Origin: DASUTB01 sp036374835
GTDB lineage: Bacteria > Actinomycetota > Actinomycetes > Jiangellales > Jiangellaceae
Direction of reading: 5' to 3'
Length of the DNA stretch: 28,025 nucleotides
NCBI GenBank assembly: GCA_036374835.1
Contig: DASUTB010000096.1
Location: 1-28,025 of the forward strand
A model generated the notes under the pieces. The model ran no database searches. It worked only from the letters and a program-made list of their open reading frames with translations, and was not told where the DNA came from. A program made the position numbers and the translations under genes. Position 1 is the first letter of the stretch. Every line of letters begins with the position of its first letter. Below, piece after piece: positions 1 through 5,670 of the stretch.

Positions 1-116
1 AACCGGATCCTCGGCAGGGCCTGACCTAAGACCGAATGACCATTCCGTTTTGCTCGGGGCGATCGGCTCGCCGTCCCAAATGAGCAGAAGTGGCGGCGGC
101 ACGCGATACTGGACGC

Positions 117-1433
117 GTGAGTGACCTGCCACGCAAAGCGGCCAGCCGGACGGCCAAGCTCGCCGCTTTGCCGTTCGGCATCGCGGGGCGGGCGACCATC
201 GGGCTCGGCAAACGGCTCGGCGGACGTCCTGCCGAGGCGGTCAGCAGCGAGGTTCAGCAGCGCACCGCCGAGCAGATCTTCCGCGTGCTCGGGGAGCTCA
301 AAGGCGGCGCGATGAAGTTCGGCCAGGCGCTGTCGATGTTCGAGGCTGCCATGCCGGAGAGTCTCGTCAGCCCGTACCGGGCCACTTTGACCAGGCTTCA
401 GGACGCGGCACCACCGATGTCCGCGACCGTCGCGCACAAGGTGCTCGAGGAGCAGCTCGGCTCCGGCTGGCGCGAACTGCTCGTCGAGTTCGACGACCAT
501 CCGGCCGCGGCCGCCTCCATCGGCCAGGTACACCGCGCCACCTGGCACGACGGCCGCGAGGTGGCAGTCAAGATCCAGTATCCCGGTGCCAGCGATGCGC
601 TGCGCGCCGACCTGTCGCAAGTCAGCAGGCTCGGCCGCATCGCGGGCTCGGTGGTTCCGGGCATGGACATGCGCGCACTGACCGACGAGCTCACCGACCG
701 CATCACCGAGGAACTCGACTACCGGATGGAGGCCGACGCTCAGGACGGCTTCGCGCTGGCCTATGACGGCGATCCGGAGTTCGCCGTCCCGAAGCTCGTC
801 CAAGGCACCGAGCAGGTGCTCGTCTCCGAGTGGCTCGATGGACGGCCGCTCTCGTCGATCATCGCGGAAGGCTCGCAGGAGGAACGCGACCGCACCGGAC
901 TGCTCTACGTCCGGTTCCTCTTCTCCGGCCCGGCGCGGGCCGGCATGCTGCACGCGGACCCGCACCCGGGGAACTACCGGATCACACCGGACGGCCGGCT
1001 CGGTGTCGTCGACTACGGTGCCGTGGCACGGCTGCCGGACGGGCTGCCGCCATCCGTCGGCCAGCTCATGCGGCGGGCGCTCGCCGGGCAGGCCGAGGAG
1101 ATGCTCGAAGGCTTGCGCGAGGAGGGCTTCGTCAAACCGCACATCACGCTCGACCCGGACGAGCTGTACGACTATCTCGCGCCGTTCCTCGAACCCGCCG
1201 CGACGGCGCGGTTCCGCTTCACCCGTGAATGGATGCGTGCGCAGTTCACCCGCATCAACGACCCGCGGCGGCCCGGCTACACCATCGGGCTCAAGCTCAA
1301 CCTGCCGCCGTCCTACCTGCTGATCCACCGGGTCTGGCTCGGCGGCATCGCGGTGCTGTCCCAGCTCGACTGCGAGGCGCCGTTCCGCGACGAGCTGGAG
1401 CGGTGGCTGCCCGGATTCGCCGAGGACGGCTAG
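117..1433 (+). CDS. ABC1 atypical kinase family protein (AarF/UbiB-like)
   Basis: This 438-residue protein belongs to the ABC1/UbiB atypical kinase family. Visible hallmarks are the N-terminal KFGQ motif, the alanine-rich AAAASIGQVHRA loop, VAVKIQYPG with the ATP-contacting lysine, EELDYRMEA, the catalytic-loop-like LHADPHPGN and the metal-binding VVDYG. I chose GTG at 117 over GTG at 90 because family members usually begin near SDLPRKA. A -10-like GATACT (105-110) also ends 6 nt before 117, which suits leaderless transcription. The substrate is unknown. Actinobacteria make menaquinone, so a direct ubiquinone role is unlikely. The gene sits on the same side of whiB7 as Rv3197 of M. tuberculosis, an ABC1 protein associated, as I recall, with WhiB7-linked macrolide tolerance. 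A 5-bp stem (1425-1438) surrounds the stop codon. Confidence 0.9.
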   Translation: MSDLPRKAASRTAKLAALPFGIAGRATIGLGKRLGGRPAEAVSSEVQQRTAEQIFRVLGELKGGAMKFGQALSMFEAAMPESLVSPYRATLTRLQDAAPPMSATVAHKVLEEQLGSGWRELLVEFDDHPAAAASIGQVHRATWHDGREVAVKIQYPGASDALRADLSQVSRLGRIAGSVVPGMDMRALTDELTDRITEELDYRMEADAQDGFALAYDGDPEFAVPKLVQGTEQVLVSEWLDGRPLSSIIAEGSQEERDRTGLLYVRFLFSGPARAGMLHADPHPGNYRITPDGRLGVVDYGAVARLPDGLPPSVGQLMRRALAGQAEEMLEGLREEGFVKPHITLDPDELYDYLAPFLEPAATARFRFTREWMRAQFTRINDPRRPGYTIGLKLNLPPSYLLIHRVWLGGIAVLSQLDCEAPFRDELERWLPGFAEDG

Positions 1434-1535
1434 CCGTCTCACCTTGATAACGACGTAGGCCCGAAACGGACGGCGGTCGTCATATGAACTAGCATCGCCA
1501 TCACTTCGCGACCGAAGAGACTTGAGGAGATAACC

Positions 1536-2366
1536 ATGAGATCGAAGATGACACGCGTCGCCGTGCTCACTGCCGGCCTGGCGTTCGCGCTGACCGCATG
1601 TGGCGACGACAACGGCGACGACGACAGTACTGGCGGCGAGAACGGAGACGAGGCTTCCGCCGAGGACCTCAACCTCATATCCGAGGGCACGCTCACGGTG
1701 TGCTCGGACCTGCCCTACGCCGTGTTCGAGTTCGAGGACCCGGACGCACCGAGCGGCTACTCCGGTTTCGACATCGACCTCATGCAGGAGATGGCCGACC
1801 GGCTCGATCTGGAGCTCGAGGTCATCGTGACGTCGTTCGATGCGATCGAGAGCGGGACGGCGATGGCCGCCGATCAGTGTGACCTTGCGGCATCGGCGAT
1901 GACCATCACCGAGGAGCGGGCGGAGAACATCGCGTTCAGCGACCCGTACTTCGAGACCGGTCAATCGCTTCTGGTACCGACGGACGGTGAGGCCACCTCG
2001 CTCGAGGACTTCGGTGGGCTTTCGCTCGGTGTCCAGGCCGCCACGACGGGTGAGGATTACGCCGAGGAGAACGCACCCGAGGACACCGAGATCGTCGGCA
2101 TGCCGGACGACCCGACGCTGCGCCAGGCGATCGAGGCGGGCTCGATTCAAGGAATCCTGCAGGACTTCGACACCAACCTCACGATCACCGACGAACTTGA
2201 GGGTTATGAGATCGCCGAGGTCTACGAAACCGGCGAGGAGTACGGCTTCGGCATGAAGCCCGAGGGCAAGGAAGCGCTGCTCGAACAGGTCAACACGCTG
2301 CTCGGCGAGATGCGTGAGGACGGCACTTACGACGAGATCCACTCGGAGTACTTCAGCGCCAACTGA
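1536..2366 (+). CDS. Family 3 amino-acid ABC transporter substrate-binding lipoprotein
   Basis: This is a 276-residue extracytoplasmic solute-binding protein. Residues 1-21 form a lipoprotein signal peptide with lipobox LTAC, so Cys22 should be lipidated and anchored to the membrane. A very acidic Asp/Glu/Gly linker follows (about 23-45). The family-3 signature GFDIDL lies at 77-82, and a later TITEERAENIAFSDPYF segment is typical of polar amino-acid binders. GAGGAG at 1524-1529 is 6 nt before the ATG and fixes the start. It opens an importer operon with the permease and ATPase downstream. A hairpin between it and the permease probably keeps binding protein in excess over membrane components. 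The ligand (glutamate, glutamine, histidine, cystine or another) cannot be read from the sequence. The acidity would suit a halotolerant host, which is only a hint. Confidence 0.92.
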   Translation: MRSKMTRVAVLTAGLAFALTACGDDNGDDDSTGGENGDEASAEDLNLISEGTLTVCSDLPYAVFEFEDPDAPSGYSGFDIDLMQEMADRLDLELEVIVTSFDAIESGTAMAADQCDLAASAMTITEERAENIAFSDPYFETGQSLLVPTDGEATSLEDFGGLSLGVQAATTGEDYAEENAPEDTEIVGMPDDPTLRQAIEAGSIQGILQDFDTNLTITDELEGYEIAEVYETGEEYGFGMKPEGKEALLEQVNTLLGEMREDGTYDEIHSEYFSAN

Positions 2367-2382
2367 TCAGGCACGACACGGT

Positions 2383-2413
2383 GACGGGGCGGTCGCCCGT
2401 GGGCCGCCCCGTC
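2383..2413 (+). terminator. Intra-operon hairpin between binding protein and permease
   Basis: Perfect 10-bp inverted repeat GACGGGGCGG (2383-2392) and CCGCCCCGTC (2404-2413) with an 11-nt loop, followed by ATTTATC. It lies in the 70-nt gap between the binding protein and the permease. A weak terminator or 3'-end stabiliser would give more binding protein than permease, the usual stoichiometry for such operons. The T-tract is short, so readthrough is expected. Confidence 0.65.
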
Positions 2414-2436
2414 ATTTATCAGACGAGGAGCCTGTA

Positions 2437-3309
2437 GTGCGTAAACGCACGCGGCAACGACTGATACGCGGCGCGATGTACGTATTGCTGGTCGCGATCG
2501 TCGTCTTCGTAGCCATTTTCGCGGACTGGGACAACCTCCAACGTCAGTTCTTCCAACCCGACATCGCACGGGAACTGTTCCCCGATGTGGTCCTGATCGC
2601 AGCGACGAACACGATCAAGTTCACGGCGATCGCGTTCGTCGGCGGGTTCACGATCGGCCTGTTCCTGGCGCTGATGCGGCTATCCCCCGTGGCGCCGTAC
2701 CGATGGCTGGCGACGATCTACATCGAGGTGTTCCGCGGCATACCGGCACTTCTGACGATCTTCGCAACGACGCTCGTGCTTCCAATCGCGCTGAATGTGC
2801 GGATTCCGGGATTCGCAGGCATGAGCAGCTTCGCGGCCGCCGGAGTGGTCGGTCTAATCATCGTCGCCGCCGCCTACTTCGCCGAAGTCTTCCGTGCCGG
2901 CATTCAGGCGGTGCCGAAGGGTCAGACCGAAGCCGCTCGCTCGCTCGGCATGTCGCCGTCGCGCACCATGATCTCGATCGTGCTCCCCCAAGCGATCCGG
3001 ACGGTGATCCCGCCACTGACCAACGAGTTCGTCCTGCTCATCAAGGACACGGCGCTGATCTTCCTCGCGGTTGGCGGCATCGCCGCGGACCAGGAACTCA
3101 CCGCGTTCGCCCGCGATGAGATCCAGCAATTCGGGAACGCCACACCGCTGATCGTGACGGCAATCATGTACTTGATCATTACGATACCGCTCACCCAACT
3201 GGTGGCATGGATGGAGCGACGCGGCCAGCGTTCGGGCGCATCCGCGCGCCCAGGCGCACTGGCCAAGCTGAGGCAGTTGAGCAAGCAAGGAGGCCTTGGC
3301 GCGCGATGA
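2437..3309 (+). CDS. Amino-acid ABC transporter permease (HisM/GlnP type)
   Basis: This 290-residue integral membrane protein is the single permease of the importer and probably works as a homodimer. Several hydrophobic segments are evident: near the N-terminus (MYVLLVAIVVFVAIFA), through the TIKFTAIAFVGGFTIGLFLAL region, and near the C-terminus (LIVTAIMYLIITIPLTQLV). The cytoplasmic EAA loop that docks to the ATPase reads EAARSLGMSPSRTMISIVLP. The start is GTG at 2437, because GAGGAG occupies 2425-2430. Upstream in-frame codons would read into the end of the binding-protein gene. The stop overlaps the ATPase start in an ATGA arrangement (3306-3309), which implies translational coupling. Confidence 0.9.
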   Translation: MRKRTRQRLIRGAMYVLLVAIVVFVAIFADWDNLQRQFFQPDIARELFPDVVLIAATNTIKFTAIAFVGGFTIGLFLALMRLSPVAPYRWLATIYIEVFRGIPALLTIFATTLVLPIALNVRIPGFAGMSSFAAAGVVGLIIVAAAYFAEVFRAGIQAVPKGQTEAARSLGMSPSRTMISIVLPQAIRTVIPPLTNEFVLLIKDTALIFLAVGGIAADQELTAFARDEIQQFGNATPLIVTAIMYLIITIPLTQLVAWMERRGQRSGASARPGALAKLRQLSKQGGLGAR

Positions 3310-4073
3310 TCGAGATGACCCCACTGCGCGGACTGCGCCCGGACGAGCCGGCCATCAAGACGGTCGGGCTACGCAAGAGCTTCGGCGAGCTGGAGGTCCT
3401 GCGCGGCATCGACCTGGCGGTTCACGCCGGTCAGGTCGTCTGCGTGGTCGGCCCCAGCGGCTCTGGCAAGTCAACGCTGCTGCGCTGTGTGAACCTGCTC
3501 GAACAGCCGACAGGTGGTCAGATCTTTGTCGAAGGGGTGGACATCACCGACCCGAACGTTGAGATCGACGCCGTTCGGACGCGGATCGGCATGGTGTTCC
3601 AGCAGTTCAACCTGTTCCCGCACCTCAGCGTGCTGAAGAATCTCACCATCGCCCAGCGTCGGGTGCTCAAGCGCAGCCAGGCCGAGGCAGACAAGATCGC
3701 ACGCAAGCAACTGGACCGAGTCGGCTTGTCGGACAAGGTCGACGCCTACCCGGCGCAGCTGTCCGGAGGGCAACAGCAGCGGGTGGCGATCGCGCGGGCG
3801 CTGTCGATGAACCCGGACATGATGCTGTTCGACGAGCCGACGTCCGCTCTCGATCCGGAACTCGTCGGTGAGGTGCTCGACGTGATGCGCGGGCTCGCCA
3901 AGGAGGGCATGACGATGATGGTCGTCACACACGAGATGGGCTTCGCTCGTGAAGTCGGTGACGACCTGATCTTCATGGACGAAGGCATGATCGTGGAGCA
4001 GGGCGAGCCCCGCTCCGTTTTGGAGAATCCGCAGAACGAGCGGACCCAGGCGTTCTTGTCGAAAGTTCTCTAG
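3306..4073 (+). CDS. Amino-acid ABC transporter ATP-binding protein (GlnQ/HisP type)
   Basis: This is a 255-residue cytoplasmic ATPase that powers the importer. It carries Walker A GPSGSGKST (residues 49-57), the Q-loop in VFQQFNLFPH, signature LSGGQQQR, Walker B MMLFDEP with D-loop SALD, and the H-loop in VVTHEMGF. The size and the FNLFPH motif are typical of the polar amino-acid uptake family. AAGGAGG lies at 3287-3293, and the start overlaps the permease stop. The gene ends only 12 nt from the stop of a convergent gene, with both TAG stops inside a short inverted repeat. I recall no such importer between the ABC1 kinase and whiB7 in mycobacteria, so it may be a lineage-specific insertion. 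Confidence 0.93.
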   Translation: MIEMTPLRGLRPDEPAIKTVGLRKSFGELEVLRGIDLAVHAGQVVCVVGPSGSGKSTLLRCVNLLEQPTGGQIFVEGVDITDPNVEIDAVRTRIGMVFQQFNLFPHLSVLKNLTIAQRRVLKRSQAEADKIARKQLDRVGLSDKVDAYPAQLSGGQQQRVAIARALSMNPDMMLFDEPTSALDPELVGEVLDVMRGLAKEGMTMMVVTHEMGFAREVGDDLIFMDEGMIVEQGEPRSVLENPQNERTQAFLSKVL

Positions 4074-4088
4074 CCGAGGCTGCGGCTA
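4071..4088. terminator. Short dyad holding the stop codons of two convergent genes
   Basis: TAGCCG (4071-4076), a 6-nt loop, then CGGCTA (4083-4088). The first three bases are the ATPase stop codon, and the last three are the stop of the reverse-strand zinc-ribbon gene. With a 6-bp stem and no T-tract it is at best a weak bidirectional terminator. Confidence 0.4.
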
Positions 4089-4262
4089 CCACCAGGCGGG
4101 GTCGAGACGCGCCTCGATGCTGCGGAGGTTGTCACGGGCGCAGGCGGCGCAGTAGTACTGCACCCGTCCACGTTCGACGCTGGTGACCCAGTCGATCGGG
4201 AGATGTTCGCCGGCGGTCGCGCCACACGCCTGGCACACCACGACGGTCGGTAATACGGGCAT
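4086..4262 (-). CDS. Small zinc-ribbon protein
   Basis: This 58-residue protein has two CxxC knuckles, CQAC (residues 10-13) and CAAC (38-41), separated by 24 residues, and ends in an Asp-Pro-Ala-Trp-Trp tail. This spacing suggests one zinc-ribbon fold. Function is unknown. Such proteins can bind nucleic acid or a protein partner. ATG at 4262 is chosen because TACGCT (4269-4274) lies exactly 6 nt upstream, which suits a leaderless mRNA. TTGACC about 20 bp further upstream could be a -35. An in-frame extension to 4418 would run through the repeat array and has no Shine-Dalgarno sequence. Confidence 0.7.
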   Translation of the reverse strand: MPVLPTVVVCQACGATAGEHLPIDWVTSVERGRVQYYCAACARDNLRSIEARLDPAWW

Positions 4263-4334
4263 GCAACAAGCGTACGTCTCAGCATGCGGAACGCGGTCAA
4301 CGCCATGCAACGATTCGGTAAACCGCACCTTGTT

Positions 4335-4539
4335 CACCTGATCGCCGTTTCTGCACCTGATCGCAGCTCCGAGTTCGATCAGGGGCCGAAGCCAGCGGAA
4401 ATCGTCAATGTTCCTCACCTGATCGCTCAGGCTGCGCCGTTCTGTAAACGATCAGGGGAGAAACATGAGCAAAAAGCAGCGGCTTGCCCACCTGATCGCC
4501 GAGTCGACGACGATCAGGTGGACAAGCCGCGATCAGGTG
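4335..4539. repeat. Mirror-symmetric array of eight copies of CACCTGATCG
   Basis: Forward copies start at 4335, 4354, 4416 and 4489. Reverse copies (CGATCAGGTG, or CGATCAGGGG at two sites) start at 4376, 4449, 4511 and 4530. Start-to-start distances are 19, 22, 40, 33, 40, 22 and 19 nt, and the orientation order is F F R F R F R R, so the whole block is symmetric about 4437. The two halves are diverged inverted copies of a unit of about 90-100 bp. The 10-mers are conserved while the 9- and 12-nt spacers are not. The 30-nt spacers keep about half their positions, including AAGCC and ATGTT. The block lies between the 5' end of the zinc-ribbon gene and the 3' end of the 98-residue gene. Function is unknown. 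Confidence 0.9.
4471..4528 (-). terminator. Rho-independent terminator downstream of the whiB7-linked 98-aa gene
   Basis: Read on the reverse strand, an 18-nt arm (4528-4511) pairs with 4498-4481 with one mismatch across a 12-nt loop. About 5 nt after the stem comes TTTTT (4475-4471). It starts about 16 nt after the stop of the 98-residue gene. The stem is made from two copies of the CACCTGATCG repeat plus flanking GGCTTG/CAAGCC. Confidence 0.7.
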
Positions 4540-4543
4540 ATGA

Positions 4544-4840
4544 TTAGCTGAGGCGGGCGGCGACCAGGTTGGCACGTGCCCGCCTGCTTTCCGCGCGGCG
4601 TGCCGCGTAGGCCGCGACACGCTCGGCCCATCGGGCGGACCGCTGCGCCCGCGCTACCACGAGTTGCTGCGCGAACTCGTGTTCTCGCCCGCTCTGGGCC
4701 GATTGTGGGCCCAAACAGTGCGCCCGGGCCAGCGCTTCGTTCATGAGATGCACTTCGTTGCTCCAGTTCACGAAAAGGTTCGGGTTGCGGACGCCGATGC
4801 CGGCGCCGAGTTCAGTCGTCATGGTGGGGACCACCGTCAT
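4544..4840 (-). CDS. Hypothetical 98-aa protein downstream of whiB7
   Basis: I do not recognise a family for this 98-residue protein. Residues 1-45 are of mixed composition with an LFVNWSNEVHLMNEALARA segment. Residues 55-98 are rich in Arg and Ala, strongly basic and probably helical, a composition that could bind nucleic acid. The ATG at 4840 has an AGGAG 2-3 nt closer than usual but convincing (GAGAGGAGCA then ATG). It follows whiB7 on the same strand after 52 nt and ends in a strong terminator, so it looks like the last gene of the whiB7 transcript. A 7-bp hairpin (4856-4873) in the gap could modulate readthrough. Whether it shares WhiB7's role in drug tolerance is inference from position only. 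Confidence 0.65.
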   Translation of the reverse strand: MTVVPTMTTELGAGIGVRNPNLFVNWSNEVHLMNEALARAHCLGPQSAQSGREHEFAQQLVVARAQRSARWAERVAAYAARRAESRRARANLVAARLS

Positions 4841-4855
4841 TGCTCCTCTCGTGGG

Positions 4856-4873
4856 CCGCCTCGGGTGAGGCGG
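4856..4873 (-). terminator. Hairpin between whiB7 and the 98-aa gene
   Basis: CCGCCTC (4856-4862), a 4-nt loop, then GAGGCGG (4867-4873): a perfect 7-bp stem. No T-tract follows on either strand, so it is more likely an mRNA processing or stability element than a full terminator. Confidence 0.35.
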
Positions 4874-4892
4874 TGTCGTCAGGGGCGAGGGC

Positions 4893-5168
4893 TTAAGCCG
4901 CTATCTGGGTCTTGCGGGGCCGACCGCGGGGCCGCTTGCGCGGAACCACGACGCCGGCCTCGAACAGCTCGCCGCCCCAGACTCCCCAGGGCTCGCGCCG
5001 GTCGAGTGCTCCGTTCAGACACTCGATCCGTACGGGGCAGTGCTGGCAGAGTGCCTTGGCGAACTCGACATCCGCCGGCGACTCGGCGAACCACAGCTCC
5101 GGCTCGTCACTGCAGGGGATCTCGACGCCAGCACCGACGGCGTTGTCGAGGACGCTCGCTAGCAGCAC
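4893..5168 (-). CDS. whiB7: WhiB7-family Fe-S transcription factor
   Basis: This 91-residue Wbl protein has the four [4Fe-4S] cysteines at 19, 41, 44 and 50 (C, then CQHC, then C), the GVWGGE turn at 62-67, and the C-terminal AT-hook RGRPRK at 81-86. The AT-hook and the PWGVWGGE(I/L)F segment match the WhiB7 (WblC) class, which works with the primary sigma factor to activate intrinsic multidrug-resistance genes after ribosome inhibition. GTG at 5168 is chosen because GGGAGG ends 8 nt upstream, whereas GTG at 5177 would be too close to it. The long leader upstream carries a promoter, a uORF and an attenuator. The neighbouring ABC1 kinase and uvrD2 support the assignment. Confidence 0.95.
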   Translation of the reverse strand: MLLASVLDNAVGAGVEIPCSDEPELWFAESPADVEFAKALCQHCPVRIECLNGALDRREPWGVWGGELFEAGVVVPRKRPRGRPRKTQIAA

Positions 5169-5245
5169 GGTGGTCACCTCCCTTCGTTCGTCTCGTTTGG
5201 TTGTCTCGGCGGACCGGCGACGCACACATGGCGTCTGCTGCACAC

Positions 5246-5284
5246 AAAAAGGCCGCGGTCCCGGATGATCGGGAACCGCGGCCT
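5246..5284 (-). terminator. whiB7 leader attenuator
   Basis: On the reverse strand a 14-bp GC-rich stem (5284-5270 with 5263-5250, one bulged base, 6-nt loop) is followed by TTTTT (5250-5246). It lies between the uORF stop (5309) and the whiB7 start (5168), so it should end transcription before whiB7 unless disrupted. Known whiB7/wblC leaders use a conditional terminator of this type, released when translation is inhibited. Possible competing structures are CCTGGAG (5328-5322) with CTCCAGG (5288-5282), which overlaps the terminator arm by only 3 nt, and a bulged CCGG(A)TTGA/TCAACCGG hairpin (5317-5293) spanning the uORF stop. Confidence 0.88.
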
Positions 5285-5308
5285 GGAGTGCGCCGGTTGA
5301 ATTAAAGA

Positions 5309-5536
5309 TCAATCCGGTGGTCTCCAGGTCTGGTCCCAAACCATCGCCTTGCCCGACGGGGCGTCGCCCATATCGATCAGGGCAGCCGTCTGCGGACGCA
5401 CCTCACCCGTCGCCGGAGCGAAAACGGGCGAAATCCGGCGCCCCTCGAACTCGTGATACCGAGCCCACATGGCGGAGGAGGCCGGCGCGCAGACGGCGTT
5501 GCTGTGACGCAACGTCGTGGCACTGTTAATGATCAT
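5309..5536 (-). CDS. whiB7 leader uORF (75 aa)
   Basis: This 75-codon ORF starts with ATG at 5536 behind an excellent Shine-Dalgarno, GGGAGGAG ending 4 nt upstream, and stops 25 nt before the attenuator stem. Its product has no signal peptide or recognisable domain. It has three Trp, one early Cys, and ends in Trp-Arg-Pro-Pro-Asp. In other actinobacteria a translated uORF in the whiB7/wblC leader senses ribosome stalling and controls readthrough of the downstream terminator. The order here (promoter, uORF, terminator, whiB7) fits that model, so the peptide is probably less important than its translation. The Pro-Pro near the end might slow ribosomes. A stable small protein cannot be excluded. 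Confidence 0.75.
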   Translation of the reverse strand: MIINSATTLRHSNAVCAPASSAMWARYHEFEGRRISPVFAPATGEVRPQTAALIDMGDAPSGKAMVWDQTWRPPD

Positions 5537-5597
5537 CGGTCTCCTCCCTTCCGCTCGGATCGCGTGCAGCCTTATGCCACTCGCGGTGTCAGGTTGA

Positions 5598-5636
5598 ACA
5601 ATATCCGCCCTTCCCGTAAGGAGCAACACATTTTTT
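5598..5636 (-). promoter_or_regulatory. whiB7 promoter with upstream AT-rich WhiB7 box
   Basis: On the reverse strand the order is AAAAAA (5636-5631), then -35 TTGCTC (5626-5621), a 17-nt spacer, and -10 TATTGT (5603-5598). A homopolymeric AT tract just upstream of the -35 is the known WhiB7 AT-hook target, so positive autoregulation is expected. Transcription from about 5590 would give a leader of about 420 nt. Confidence 0.75.
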
Positions 5637-5670
5637 CGCTCCGTTTCGAACAAGGGGCAAGAAACCGCCG

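Noticed and set aside
4335..4539. CRISPR array
   Set aside because: The repeats are only 10 nt, alternate in orientation and have unequal spacers. No cas gene is present.
4284..4620. Small open frames on both strands inside the repeat array
   Set aside because: They are made largely of the repeated CACCTGATCG words and spacers, lack ribosome binding sites, and one overlaps the terminator.
5272..5298. GGAAC-N19-GTT on the plus strand resembling a SigR/SigH promoter
   Set aside because: It lies inside the whiB7 attenuator stem and points towards no plus-strand gene. Probably a chance match.
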